A stretch of DNA of 41,526 nt from a virus. Location of the stretch: IMG/VR virus record IMGVR_UViG_3300046780_000170, positions 1-41,526 of that record, one strand, 5' to 3'. The position numbers and the translations under genes are program-made. This document shows positions 14,681 through 20,100 of the stretch, in pieces. Below the pieces are notes generated by a model. The model did no database searches. It saw only the letters and a program-made list of their open reading frames with translations, and had not been told where the DNA came from. Positions within the stretch are counted from its first letter, which is position 1. The number at the start of each line of letters is the position of its first letter.

Positions 14681-15150
14681 GCCGCATGCTCGCCGCGGTG
14701 GAGGTAAGCCCATGCGTCTGGCGCGTGCTGGTGCAGCAGGCTGAGCGTATGCTCGCGCCAGTCGGTCACATCGGGGCGCGACAGCCGCCCGTCCTTCTCG
14801 CGTAGCGGCGCGAAGCCCTCGCGCTCGCGGCGCTGGTAGTAGCTCAGCCAGTGTCGGTTTTTCGCATCCATGTCAGCCACATTGTCGTTTAGCGCGGGAT
14901 AAGAGGGTGCCGGGAGTTGGCGCTGCCAGTCGCGGAGGTGGGCGACAAGCTCGCCGTAGGTCGGCAGGAACCGGCATTCGGCCGCGACATATTCCAGCGA
15001 TATGTTAGTCAAGCTTTCATTTTGGAACCGCATTGCGAGCAATGGCGCAATGTCCTCGACGAACTCGGCCGCATCGATCTCGTCCAGCTTGGCGGCGGTG
15101 ATCCTGCCGAGCCGAATGAGCCAGCGTTGGGCGATGATGAGGTCAGCCAT
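14677..15150 (-). CDS. Putative replication accessory protein
   Basis: 157 residues from ATG 15150, which overlaps the end of the DUF1376 gene. Helical, with WLIRLGRITAAKLDEIDA, then EYVAAECRFLPTYGELVAHL and a basic C-terminal region. Position directly after a DUF1376 protein is where phages often carry helicase-loader or primosome partners. No Walker motif is present, so it is not a DnaC-type ATPase. Function is inferred from position only. Confidence 0.6.
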   Translation of the reverse strand: MADLIIAQRWLIRLGRITAAKLDEIDAAEFVEDIAPLLAMRFQNESLTNISLEYVAAECRFLPTYGELVAHLRDWQRQLPAPSYPALNDNVADMDAKNRHWLSYYQRREREGFAPLREKDGRLSRPDVTDWREHTLSLLHQHAPDAWAYLHRGEHAA

Positions 15151-15913
15151 AGGCAGTCCCCTTGAGCTTGGCGACATAGTCGTGGAGTTGGACGACGTCC
15201 TCGGCAGTGCCATCGATCGTGGCAGTTTCTGCGGCTTCCAGGCGTCGCTCCAGTTCGACGAAGCCATTTCTGTGAGGTTTGGAGCGCGCGACGCGCCCCC
15301 CCCGACTGACGGGGGGGCTACGGGGGGGTTCTTTCCTGTCTTCTCCTGTCCTGTCAAACGCGCGCGAGGTCACATGACGCGTCACCAGAGCGTCACGTGA
15401 CGGAGAATGTGACGCGTCACCAGAGCCTCTGTGACGCGTCACAACATCGTCACTCGGAGGGGCTTGGCCGTTCGGTTTTTCGGGAGGGTGTGAGCCGTTC
15501 TGACTGGCCCGCCAACGCCTCATGCGTTCGGTGGCAGCCTCACGGTCGTCCTTGTGTTTTAATCGTGAGTCGTACGCCTTCAGCGCCTGCTCCGCCAGGA
15601 CGTGGTGATACCAGCGGTTGTCCCCGCAAAGCACGAAGCCATGCAGCGCCATCCCAGCCCGCAGCTTTTTCCAGGTCTTTGTATCCCGGCCAAGCCCAGC
15701 CAGTCGGCACAAAACGGCGTCGTCGTTCGGCAGGCTCGCAGCAGGCACCTGTTGCCACGCTTCCCACCACAGCCGCATCGCCACGCGGAACTCTAGGTCA
15801 TTGGCCCTAGCGTCGAAGTCGGAGGCGAACAACCGGCGGCCGAGCAGGGGCATCCACTCGTAGCCGCGCAGATCACAGTCAGGGGGCGTCAGAGGCATAG
15901 GAAGATCACTCAT
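15143..15913 (-). CDS. DUF1376-type replication protein (YdaU-like)
   Basis: 256 residues. Residues about 18-120 are a DUF1376 domain (YEWMPLLGRRLFASDFDARA, EFRVAMRLWWEAWQQVPAASL, LRAGMALHGFVLCGDNRWYH, QALKAYDSRL). These proteins occur at the replication-gene position of many temperate phages and resemble winged-helix replication initiators. Residues about 150-180 are a Ser/Thr/His-rich linker encoded by the iteron-like repeats at 15369-15442, with a Pro-rich segment after it. Having the repeats inside the replication gene recalls lambda O. The ATG overlaps the previous stop. Confidence 0.75.
   Translation of the reverse strand: MSDLPMPLTPPDCDLRGYEWMPLLGRRLFASDFDARANDLEFRVAMRLWWEAWQQVPAASLPNDDAVLCRLAGLGRDTKTWKKLRAGMALHGFVLCGDNRWYHHVLAEQALKAYDSRLKHKDDREAATERMRRWRASQNGSHPPEKPNGQAPPSDDVVTRHRGSGDASHSPSRDALVTRHVTSRAFDRTGEDRKEPPRSPPVSRGGRVARSKPHRNGFVELERRLEAAETATIDGTAEDVVQLHDYVAKLKGTAYG
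15369..15442. repeat. Iteron-like cluster of GTGACGCGTCAC palindromes (candidate origin)
   Basis: Within 75 bp there are three copies of TGACGCGTCAC (15375, 15410 and 15432), two of them extended to the 12-bp perfect palindrome GTGACGCGTCAC (15409-15420, 15431-15442), plus the palindrome GTCACGTGAC at 15392 and GTCACATGAC at 15369. The 17-mer TGACGCGTCACCAGAGC is repeated directly at 15375 and 15410. Dense palindromic repeats inside a replication gene suit an origin or operator cluster. The encoded VTRH residues are too irregular to explain the palindromes. Confidence 0.55.
15895..15911. repeat. 17-bp direct repeat flanking the array module (left copy)
   Basis: GCATAGGAAGATCACTC here and GCATAGGGAGATCACTC at 18994-19010 differ at one base. 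Both overlap the first codons of a gene (MSDLPM and MSSDLPM). They bracket the 3.1-kb segment holding both arrays, the HNH gene and the transposase-domain gene. Shared sequence at gene starts may be a recombination seam or a shared translational control site. Confidence 0.45.
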
Positions 15914-16172
15914 GGCAGCCACTCCCCACGGCCACGACGTAGGTCCGCCGATCGCGCCAGGCCCCCCGCGTCTCGGTTTGAATGCCCGCCTCGGCCAGCA
16001 CCCGGCGCATGTGCCGCGCACCCTCGCCAGCGCTGATGTGCAGGAACCGCCCCATCCACGCGGCCGATGGAATACGGCACCCAGGCCGCAGCCGGGGCAA
16101 TATCCACCGCTCGATCTTGGCGCGGTGCAGACGGCCCTCCGGCCTGGAATGTGAATATGTCGGGATTGTCAT
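15906..16172 (-). CDS. Small basic protein, possible HTH
   Basis: 88 residues. GGAG lies 9 bases before the ATG and the stop overlaps the DUF1376 start. Residues about 15-65 (AKIERWILPRLRPGCRIPSA, AWMGRFLHISAGEGARHMRR, VLAEAGIQTETR) suggest a winged-helix-like DNA-binding unit, with a YVVAVG strand at the end. Longer frames run upstream through repeats and hairpins but lack support. It is probably a small DNA-binding partner of the replication genes. Confidence 0.6.
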   Translation of the reverse strand: MTIPTYSHSRPEGRLHRAKIERWILPRLRPGCRIPSAAWMGRFLHISAGEGARHMRRVLAEAGIQTETRGAWRDRRTYVVAVGSGCHE

Positions 16173-16728
16173 GGCACAGCTCCGTTGACGCGGGGCAACG
16201 GCTATGCAAAATGAGCCCGTCAGGTTGCTCAGTTGCATAACCATCAGCACCGATGGTTCCAGTTTCAGCGCCCTCCGTGCTTCCAACACGGGGGGCGTTT
16301 TCATTGTGGCGTGAGCGATTGAGTCTGGCAACAAGTCGCTCTCGTTTCTCGGCACACTCTTGAGTCGCGGCTCGCTCGTGCATTCGGGTACGCTCGTTTC
16401 TAACGGCTCGCTCCGTGACGACGGCGCTCTCAAAGGTCACGGCTCGCTCTCGACCCACGGCACTCTCGCAGGGTCCGGCTCGCTCACTTTCGACGATACT
16501 CTCCAGCGCGACGGCTCGCTCGGTATGCTCGGCACTCTCTGATCCCACGGCTCGCTCAAGTCTTGCGGCACTCTCCGCGACGACGGCTAGCTCACCTCCA
16601 TCGGTACTCTCCCTAATGGCGGCTCGCTCCGTGCACTCGGTACTCTCCGAAGCCGCGGCTCGCTCGAGCAGCTCGGCACTCTCACCAACGTTGGCTCGCT
16701 CACCGTAACAGGTACTCTCCACGGTCAC
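15910..16728 (-). CDS. Possible array-1 reading frame (E-[S/R]-A-x3 repeat protein)
   Basis: A GTG in a GTGA overlap with the stop of the transposase-domain gene opens a frame through all of array 1, giving MTVESTCYGERANVGES and onward as alternating E-S-A/T and E-R-A triplets with three variable residues between. This is a different frame from the one used in array 2. After the repeats the frame runs on to 15910 through hairpins and over the 88-residue gene, so its C-terminal half is probably not translated as such. GTGA coupling is used elsewhere in this operon, which supports initiation. There is no independent ribosome site. A non-coding array is an equal possibility. Confidence 0.3.
   Translation of the reverse strand: MTVESTCYGERANVGESAELLERAAASESTECTERAAIRESTDGGELAVVAESAARLERAVGSESAEHTERAVALESIVESERAGPCESAVGRERAVTFESAVVTERAVRNERTRMHERAATQECAEKRERLVARLNRSRHNENAPRVGSTEGAETGTIGADGYATEQPDGLILHSRCPASTELCHDNPDIFTFQAGGPSAPRQDRAVDIAPAAAWVPYSIGRVDGAVPAHQRWRGCAAHAPGAGRGGHSNRDAGGLARSADLRRGRGEWLP
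16203..16258. other. Two adjacent hairpins in a structured non-coding segment
   Basis: The first hairpin pairs TATGCAAAATGAGC (16203-16216) with GCTCAGTTGCATA (16227-16239) around CCGTCAGGTT. The second pairs AACCATC (16239-16245) with GATGGTT (16252-16258). A third follows at 16269-16301. The gap lies between array 1 and the next gene and has no supported coding frame. It could be a leader or a structured RNA belonging to the array module. Confidence 0.5.
16269..16301 (+). terminator. Strong hairpin with T-tract (plus orientation)
   Basis: CGCCCTCCGTG pairs over 11 bp with CACGGGGGGCG around CTTCCAA, followed by TTTT. It ends plus-strand transcription heading into array 1. On the minus strand it is one of three successive hairpins before the gene at 16172. 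The plus-strand source is not obvious. Confidence 0.5.
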
Positions 16729-16737
16729 GGCTTCAAA
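16333..16737 (-). repeat. Array 1: alternating 9-bp repeats with 9-bp variable spacers, exact 18-bp period
   Basis: Read on the minus strand, GAGCGAGCC (type A) alternates with GAGAGTRCC (type B), each followed by 9 variable bases. There are 21 clear repeats from 16351 to 16719 (11 B, 10 A), with degenerate A-type edges at 16333 and 16729. No indel breaks the 18-bp period. Nine of ten A copies are identical; one reads GAGCTAGCC. B variants cluster at the low-coordinate end (16351, 16387, 16423, 16495), away from the transposase-domain gene, like the decayed distal end of a CRISPR. All 21 spacers differ from each other. Confidence 0.9.
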
Positions 16738-17588
16738 CCCGGAACCAAGTGCTGGTTCGGCACCTCGATGCGGTGAACATGGCCCCCAACGTGATCCAAG
16801 ACATAGGGCTTGGGTGGCCGTTCTCCGTACGTAACGAAGAACAGAACTTCGTGGAAATGGCTCAAGAATATCTTGACTGCCCACCGCTGCGCCCGAAGAT
16901 GAATGCGCGCAGGGGGAAGCTTGCCGGCAAGATAGTGCTTCTTCGCAGCCGTATCGTCCCCAAACCGCTTGGCCGTGAGTGATGCGGCAGCCTGCTCGGC
17001 GTAGTCCCCGGCCTCATTGCGCGCGATCTCACGCTCTTTGCGCTGCTGGTAGAGTTTGCCGTAGGTGTCGTCGGGGTGGTTGGAAACCTTGGTGAACGAC
17101 TCACCCACAATCCAACACAGGCGCTTGAGGCTGGCGTTCCACGGGCGTTTGGTCCCCTTGTCCCACTTCACTGTCGGATCGAGGCCGCAGAACCGCCATA
17201 TGTGCCCGACGGTGGGGGCTTTGGCGATGTCGATATGAGCGAGGAAGCCCGCGGTGATGACCGGGCCGATACCGACGATGCTGCGCATCCACACGCCAGC
17301 AGGCTGACCGGCGCCGTAGACATCCAGCGCGGCTTTAATCTGGTTCTCCAGTACCTGTTCCTGGGTGAACAGCCACGCGATGGTGTCGTGTGGTTCCGGG
17401 GCTTTCTCGTCGGTGGCCTGTGACAGCGTGCGGACCTGGTGTGCGGATCGGATGCGGTCTTCCTGGATCTTATAGTAGGCGTCACATAAAAATCTGACTT
17501 CGGCAGTCCCCAATGTTCTGGATGCTTCCCGTAAATCCTTGGTTAGCTTCTGTATTGGTGTCAGCAGAGAGGGATCAAGGTCGCTCAT
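16725..17588 (-). CDS. IS110-type C-terminal transposase-domain protein lacking a DEDD domain
   Basis: 287 residues. Residues about 100-170 match the Transposase_20 domain of IS110/IS116/IS902 enzymes: MRSIVGIGPVITAGFLAHID (helix-hairpin-helix-like), HIWRFCGLDPTVKWDKGTKR, and LKRLCWIVGESFTK. The first 100 residues are helical and show no RuvC-like DEDD motifs, which in true IS110 transposases occupy the N-terminus. I cannot place the catalytic serine. It is probably a domesticated nucleic-acid-binding relative and not an active element; no IS ends are seen. The ATG overlaps the HNH stop (ATGA), and the last codons (TTG AAG CCG TGA) form the degenerate first repeat of array 1. Confidence 0.75.
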   Translation of the reverse strand: MSDLDPSLLTPIQKLTKDLREASRTLGTAEVRFLCDAYYKIQEDRIRSAHQVRTLSQATDEKAPEPHDTIAWLFTQEQVLENQIKAALDVYGAGQPAGVWMRSIVGIGPVITAGFLAHIDIAKAPTVGHIWRFCGLDPTVKWDKGTKRPWNASLKRLCWIVGESFTKVSNHPDDTYGKLYQQRKEREIARNEAGDYAEQAAASLTAKRFGDDTAAKKHYLAGKLPPARIHLRAQRWAVKIFLSHFHEVLFFVTYGERPPKPYVLDHVGGHVHRIEVPNQHLVPGLKP

Positions 17589-18097
17589 GGCTTTTCAATC
17601 CACTGCTGGTTGTTGACGATCTTGAAGATAGTTCCCCGGTTTGCATTGAAGCGGCGCGCAAGATCGGCCTTAGGCTCTCCAGCCGCATGCGCAGCGCGGA
17701 TGGCACGAACAGCGTCCCACGTCAGACGAGCTGCGGGATGATCTTCGGCGCGTTTAAGATACTCAGGACTGGCGCGCGCCGGATGCTGGTCGCCGTAAAG
17801 GTGTCCATGCCGCAGTCGGCCTTTGGCAATCTTGTCATCGGTATTGTCCTGGTGCGTGCCAAGGAACAGGTGATCTGGGTTCCAACATGGCGGGTTGTCG
17901 CAGCGGTGCAGCACGAGCAATCCGCATGGGATGGGACCGCGATGGAACTCCCAGGAAAGGCGATGAACGTGGCGGACTTTCCCTTTGCGATTGATCTCCC
18001 CATAGCCGGCCTTTGTGCGCGCGCCAGCCCACACCCAACAGCCATCTGGTGTTCGTTGTGATCGTCGTTCCAACACCGCTAACAGGCTATCGCTCAT
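17585..18097 (-). CDS. HNH endonuclease of the array module
   Basis: 170 residues. Residues about 17-30 read PDGCWVWAGARTKAGYGEI, and the HNH_3-type core follows: VHRLSWEFHRGPIP near 43, then LLVLHRCDNPPCWNPDHLFL with GTHQDN. Residues 120-165 form a helix-turn-helix (ARLTWDAVRAIRAAHAAGE, LARRFNANRGTIFKIVNN). AGGAG lies 6 bases before the ATG, immediately after the array-2 stop. The stop overlaps the transposase-domain start. Coupling to that gene, with arrays on both sides, suggests a joint function. A homing endonuclease that simply landed here is the main alternative. Confidence 0.88.
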   Translation of the reverse strand: MSDSLLAVLERRSQRTPDGCWVWAGARTKAGYGEINRKGKVRHVHRLSWEFHRGPIPCGLLVLHRCDNPPCWNPDHLFLGTHQDNTDDKIAKGRLRHGHLYGDQHPARASPEYLKRAEDHPAARLTWDAVRAIRAAHAAGEPKADLARRFNANRGTIFKIVNNQQWIEKP

Positions 18098-18107
18098 GTG
18101 CGCTCCT

Positions 18108-18464
18108 CTATCGCGGTACTCTCGGGCGCCACGGCTCGCTCACCTGATCCGGTACTCTCATGCTGGCTGGCTCGCTCTCAGTCATCGGCACTCTCCGAAG
18201 ACCCGGCTCGCTCTTGGGTGCCGGAACACTCTCGCACCACGGCTCGCTCCTTTCACCCGGCACTCTCGGGGGCCACGGCTCGCTCTGCATATCCGGCACT
18301 CTCACAGGCGGCGGCTCGCTCACCTGATCCGGTACTCTCATACTAGCTGGCTCGCTCCCCTTAACCGGTACACTCGTCAGGCGCGGCTCGCTCAGGCTAC
18401 GCGGCACTCTCTTCCAGCTCGGCTCGCTCAGGCTCATCGGTACTCTCGCCGCGCGCGGCTTCAT
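18108..18464 (-). CDS. Array-2 repeat protein, (S/R)-(E/V)-P-x3 repeats
   Basis: 118 residues, starting MKPRAARVPMSLSEP and continuing to the end as alternating SEP and RVP triplets separated by three variable residues (12-residue period; two RVP copies are SVP). The ATG overlaps the stop of the preceding micro-gene (ATGA), and a GGAGGGGGG ribosome site lies just upstream, so translation is well supported. The stop is followed directly by the HNH ribosome site. B-type variants keep Val and Pro, and the base completing the Pro codon varies freely. No known family; likely extended, proline-kinked and charge-alternating. It may be a protein or the coding side of an RNA/DNA element. Confidence 0.65.
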   Translation of the reverse strand: MKPRAARVPMSLSEPSWKRVPRSLSEPRLTSVPVKGSEPASMRVPDQVSEPPPVRVPDMQSEPWPPRVPGERSEPWCESVPAPKSEPGLRRVPMTESEPASMRVPDQVSEPWRPRVPR

Positions 18465-18465
18465 C
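18115..18465 (-). repeat. Array 2: alternating 9-bp repeats with 9-bp variable spacers, exact 18-bp period
   Basis: Same repeats and phase as array 1: 19 clear copies from 18115 to 18447 (10 B, 9 A) and a degenerate A-type edge at 18457 (GATGAAGCC on the minus strand). All nine A copies are identical. B copies are GAGAGTACC or GAGAGTGCC, with two variants, GAGTGTTCC and GAGTGTACC. One 45-bp unit (18133-18177) recurs at 18313-18357 with two mismatches, showing internal duplication. The remaining spacers are all different. Confidence 0.92.
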
Positions 18466-18562
18466 GTCCCCCCTCCGCGAATGCCACCACCAGCATCCAT
18501 GTGCCCGCGGCGCTCAGCGCCCAGGCGCAGGCCGTCAGGGCAAGGGCGCGGAGCACCGACAC
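18461..18562 (-). CDS. 33-residue membrane or signal-like peptide
   Basis: The GTG start follows the VRR-NUC stop with no gap. The product (SVLRALALTACAWALSAAG, then TWMLVVAFAEGGR) is a single hydrophobic helix with an Arg near the N-terminus and a Cys in the middle, like a signal peptide or micro membrane protein. Its stop overlaps the start of the array-2 gene. Function unknown. Confidence 0.5.
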   Translation of the reverse strand: MSVLRALALTACAWALSAAGTWMLVVAFAEGGR

Positions 18563-19015
18563 CTAGGCCGCCACCCGGCCGCGCAAAGGGATCCCTCGAG
18601 CAGCCACCGCATCGAGCGCCTCGGGCACGGAGCGGACGACAGCGACCGGGAAGCCGGCAGCCTCCAGCCGCGGATGCAGCGCGCGCTGCGCCGGCGAGAG
18701 TTGCCCGCCGCGGCTCCGCTTCAGCTCGAGCAGCACGACGCGGCCACGCCACCAGATCGAGCAATCGGGCCAACCGGCCAAACAGCCCATGCGCTTCTTG
18801 CGGCCGCCCTCGACTGCGGATTTGGCGTTGCTCAGATCCCAGGCGGTGAAGATGGCATCGGACGGCAGCAGGTAAGCCATGGCGCTCGCTACCGACGCCG
18901 CCAGCTCGTCCTCCGGCGCGATCGGCGCGGTGAGCCGGAACCGTGCCGGCGTCGTGACCCGCACCTCGGCCACGCTGGCCGCGCCACCGACGCGCATAGG
19001 GAGATCACTCGACAT
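18563..19015 (-). CDS. VRR-NUC domain nuclease
   Basis: 150 residues starting MSSDLPMRVGG. The C-terminal 85 residues are a VRR-NUC fold of the PD-(D/E)xK group: GWPDCSIWWRGRVVLLELKR supplies the D and E-x-K residues, followed by QLSPAQRALHPRLEAAGFPV and VRSVPEAL. Phage VRR-NUC proteins are structure-specific or recombination nucleases. It could be the exonuclease partner of the Bet annealase, although it is in the opposite operon. The 17-bp repeat at 18994 overlaps its start. Confidence 0.85.
   Translation of the reverse strand: MSSDLPMRVGGAASVAEVRVTTPARFRLTAPIAPEDELAASVASAMAYLLPSDAIFTAWDLSNAKSAVEGGRKKRMGCLAGWPDCSIWWRGRVVLLELKRSRGGQLSPAQRALHPRLEAAGFPVAVVRSVPEALDAVAARGIPLRGRVAA
18994..19010. 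repeat. 17-bp direct repeat flanking the array module (right copy)
   Basis: Sixteen of 17 bases match 15895-15911 in the same orientation. It overlaps the first codons of the VRR-NUC gene, as the left copy overlaps the first codons of the DUF1376 gene. Confidence 0.45.
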
Positions 19016-19211
19016 GGCGCCACGTCGTGGCATGCTTCACGCGGTGGATCGTGGTCTTGTGGACGCGGTAGGCCGCAGCGATCCCGACGCACGTCTCGCC
19101 CCGCGCCAGGCGGCGGCGTATGACCGCGATGTCGGCCTCGGCCAGTTTGGCGCTACCGGCCAGCGAGCCTCGTGCGGCGGGGCTTAGCCCCGGCATCGGA
19201 GCGTCGCTCAC
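19005..19211 (-). CDS. Small helix-turn-helix protein
   Basis: 68 residues from a GTG in a GTGA overlap. Residues about 22-68 (LAEADIAVIRRRLARGETCV, IAAAYRVHKTTIHRVKH, TTWRHVE) form a resolvase/transposase-type HTH with the same layout as the C-terminal tails of the two HNH proteins here. It looks like a free-standing copy of a homing-endonuclease DNA-binding tail, possibly reused as a regulator. Confidence 0.7.
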   Translation of the reverse strand: MSDAPMPGLSPAARGSLAGSAKLAEADIAVIRRRLARGETCVGIAAAYRVHKTTIHRVKHATTWRHVE

Positions 19212-19321
19212 CGCCACAGCACCAGCACCGCAATCAGCGCGTCGGCCAGGATCCAGAGTGCCAGCAGCTCCAGGGCCAGGATCATGCGGTCGCCCTCCAG
19301 CTTGTCCAGTTGTGCCGCCAT
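19208..19321 (-). CDS. 37-residue membrane peptide
   Basis: MAAQLDKLEGDR followed by one long hydrophobic helix (ILALELLALWILADALIAVL) and VLWR. The ATG forms a TGATG junction with the previous gene and the stop overlaps the next start, so it is coupled on both sides. Function unknown. Confidence 0.55.
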   Translation of the reverse strand: MAAQLDKLEGDRMILALELLALWILADALIAVLVLWR

Positions 19322-19707
19322 CAATCGGCCGCCTCGGGCTGCACATCGGCGCCAACTTCGGCACTGCATCCGGTCGCTCCGTGAGATTGCCGGCTCTCCA
19401 GATAGTCGGCCTCGGCGTCCAGCTCGTCGGCCAGGCGACGCAGGCGCACCGCCTCGGCCCGCAGCATCGCCGCGCCGCGCACGCGGAACCGGTTCCACTC
19501 GGCCAACAGCACCGGACGAATGCCAGCCAACCGGTAGTAAAGCGTGTGGACGCGCCATGGGGTGATGCCGAGCTCGGGCGCTACATCGGCCAGCGACTGG
19601 TCCCAGGACAGGCCCCAGCGGCGCCGCGCGCCCACCAGCTTGCGCACCAAGGGGATGGCCACCTCGGCCAGGTCGTCACAGGAGTTTCGTGGTGACTTGG
19701 CCACCAC
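19321..19707 (-). CDS. HTH-containing early protein
   Basis: 128 residues from the first of two GTG codons three bases after the micro-ORF stop. Residues about 33-62 (LSWDQSLADVAPELGITPWR, VHTLYYRLAG) read as a helix-turn-helix. Residues about 75-110 are an Arg/Glu/Leu-rich coiled coil. The sequence resembles small DNA-binding proteins found after Cro in temperate phages. No specific family is assigned. Confidence 0.6.
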   Translation of the reverse strand: MVAKSPRNSCDDLAEVAIPLVRKLVGARRRWGLSWDQSLADVAPELGITPWRVHTLYYRLAGIRPVLLAEWNRFRVRGAAMLRAEAVRLRRLADELDAEADYLESRQSHGATGCSAEVGADVQPEAAD

Positions 19708-19709
19708 CG

Positions 19710-19781
19710 TTACGCCACTACGCCAAGCTGCCAGAAGTCGAGCGGGAGTTGTCGTGTGAGCAGGCCATTGTGTGTGTGCAT
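19710..19781 (-). CDS. 23-residue leader-like peptide
   Basis: GGGAGGG lies just before an ATG that opens MHTHNGLLTRQLPLDFWQLG, ending three bases before the next GTG start. The very good ribosome site and tight spacing suggest it is translated, perhaps to couple translation between the Cro-like gene and the HTH gene. Too short for family assignment. Confidence 0.4.
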   Translation of the reverse strand: MHTHNGLLTRQLPLDFWQLGVVA

Positions 19782-19814
19782 ACGGTTCCCTCCCTTGGTG
19801 CAGGCGTCAGGCAG

Positions 19815-20057
19815 TCAGCCGGCAGCCTCCGCTGGCTCATGCTGGCCGCAGCCGCAGGGCGGATCCCACAGATCGGGCCGCAGCAAGTGACGTGGGATGC
19901 CGGTGATGCGGCTAATGGGCGGCACCCGCTCGGCCGGTATGACCTTCCACTGCGAGATAGCCCCCTTCTCGATGCCAAGCTCACGGGCGATCAAAGTGCG
20001 AACCCCACGACAGGCGGGGGAGCGCAGCAGGTCCATTCCGGTGAGAACAGCGGCCAT
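19815..20057 (-). CDS. Cro/YdaS-like repressor, first gene of the leftward early operon
   Basis: 80 residues. The HTH (TLIARELGIEKGAISQWKV) is followed by IPAERVPPISRITGIPRHLL, then RPDLW, the exact layout of YdaS/Cro-type phage repressors. A Cys-rich short tail (CGCGQ) follows. It is divergent from the CI-like gene across a 109-bp region with two palindromes, so the pair forms a lambda-like switch, with this protein promoting the lytic state. Confidence 0.88.
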   Translation of the reverse strand: MAAVLTGMDLLRSPACRGVRTLIARELGIEKGAISQWKVIPAERVPPISRITGIPRHLLRPDLWDPPCGCGQHEPAEAAG

Positions 20058-20100
20058 CTGGGCAGGTTAAGCGCCGCTAAATCGGCTGTCCAGCCTCAAT

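Noticed and set aside
15296-15317. C8/G7 hairpin as terminator
   Set aside because: It lies within the DUF1376 coding sequence, has no T-tract in either direction and encodes an ordinary Pro/Gly segment.
16360-16708. Plus-strand repeat-encoded ORFs through array 1 (GSL/GTL and ARS/LS repeats)
   Set aside because: They arise because the repeat lacks stops in several frames; there is no ribosome site or operon context on that strand.
16333-18465. Classical CRISPR array
   Set aside because: Repeats are 9 bp in two alternating forms with 9-bp spacers, far shorter than any CRISPR, and no cas-like gene is present.
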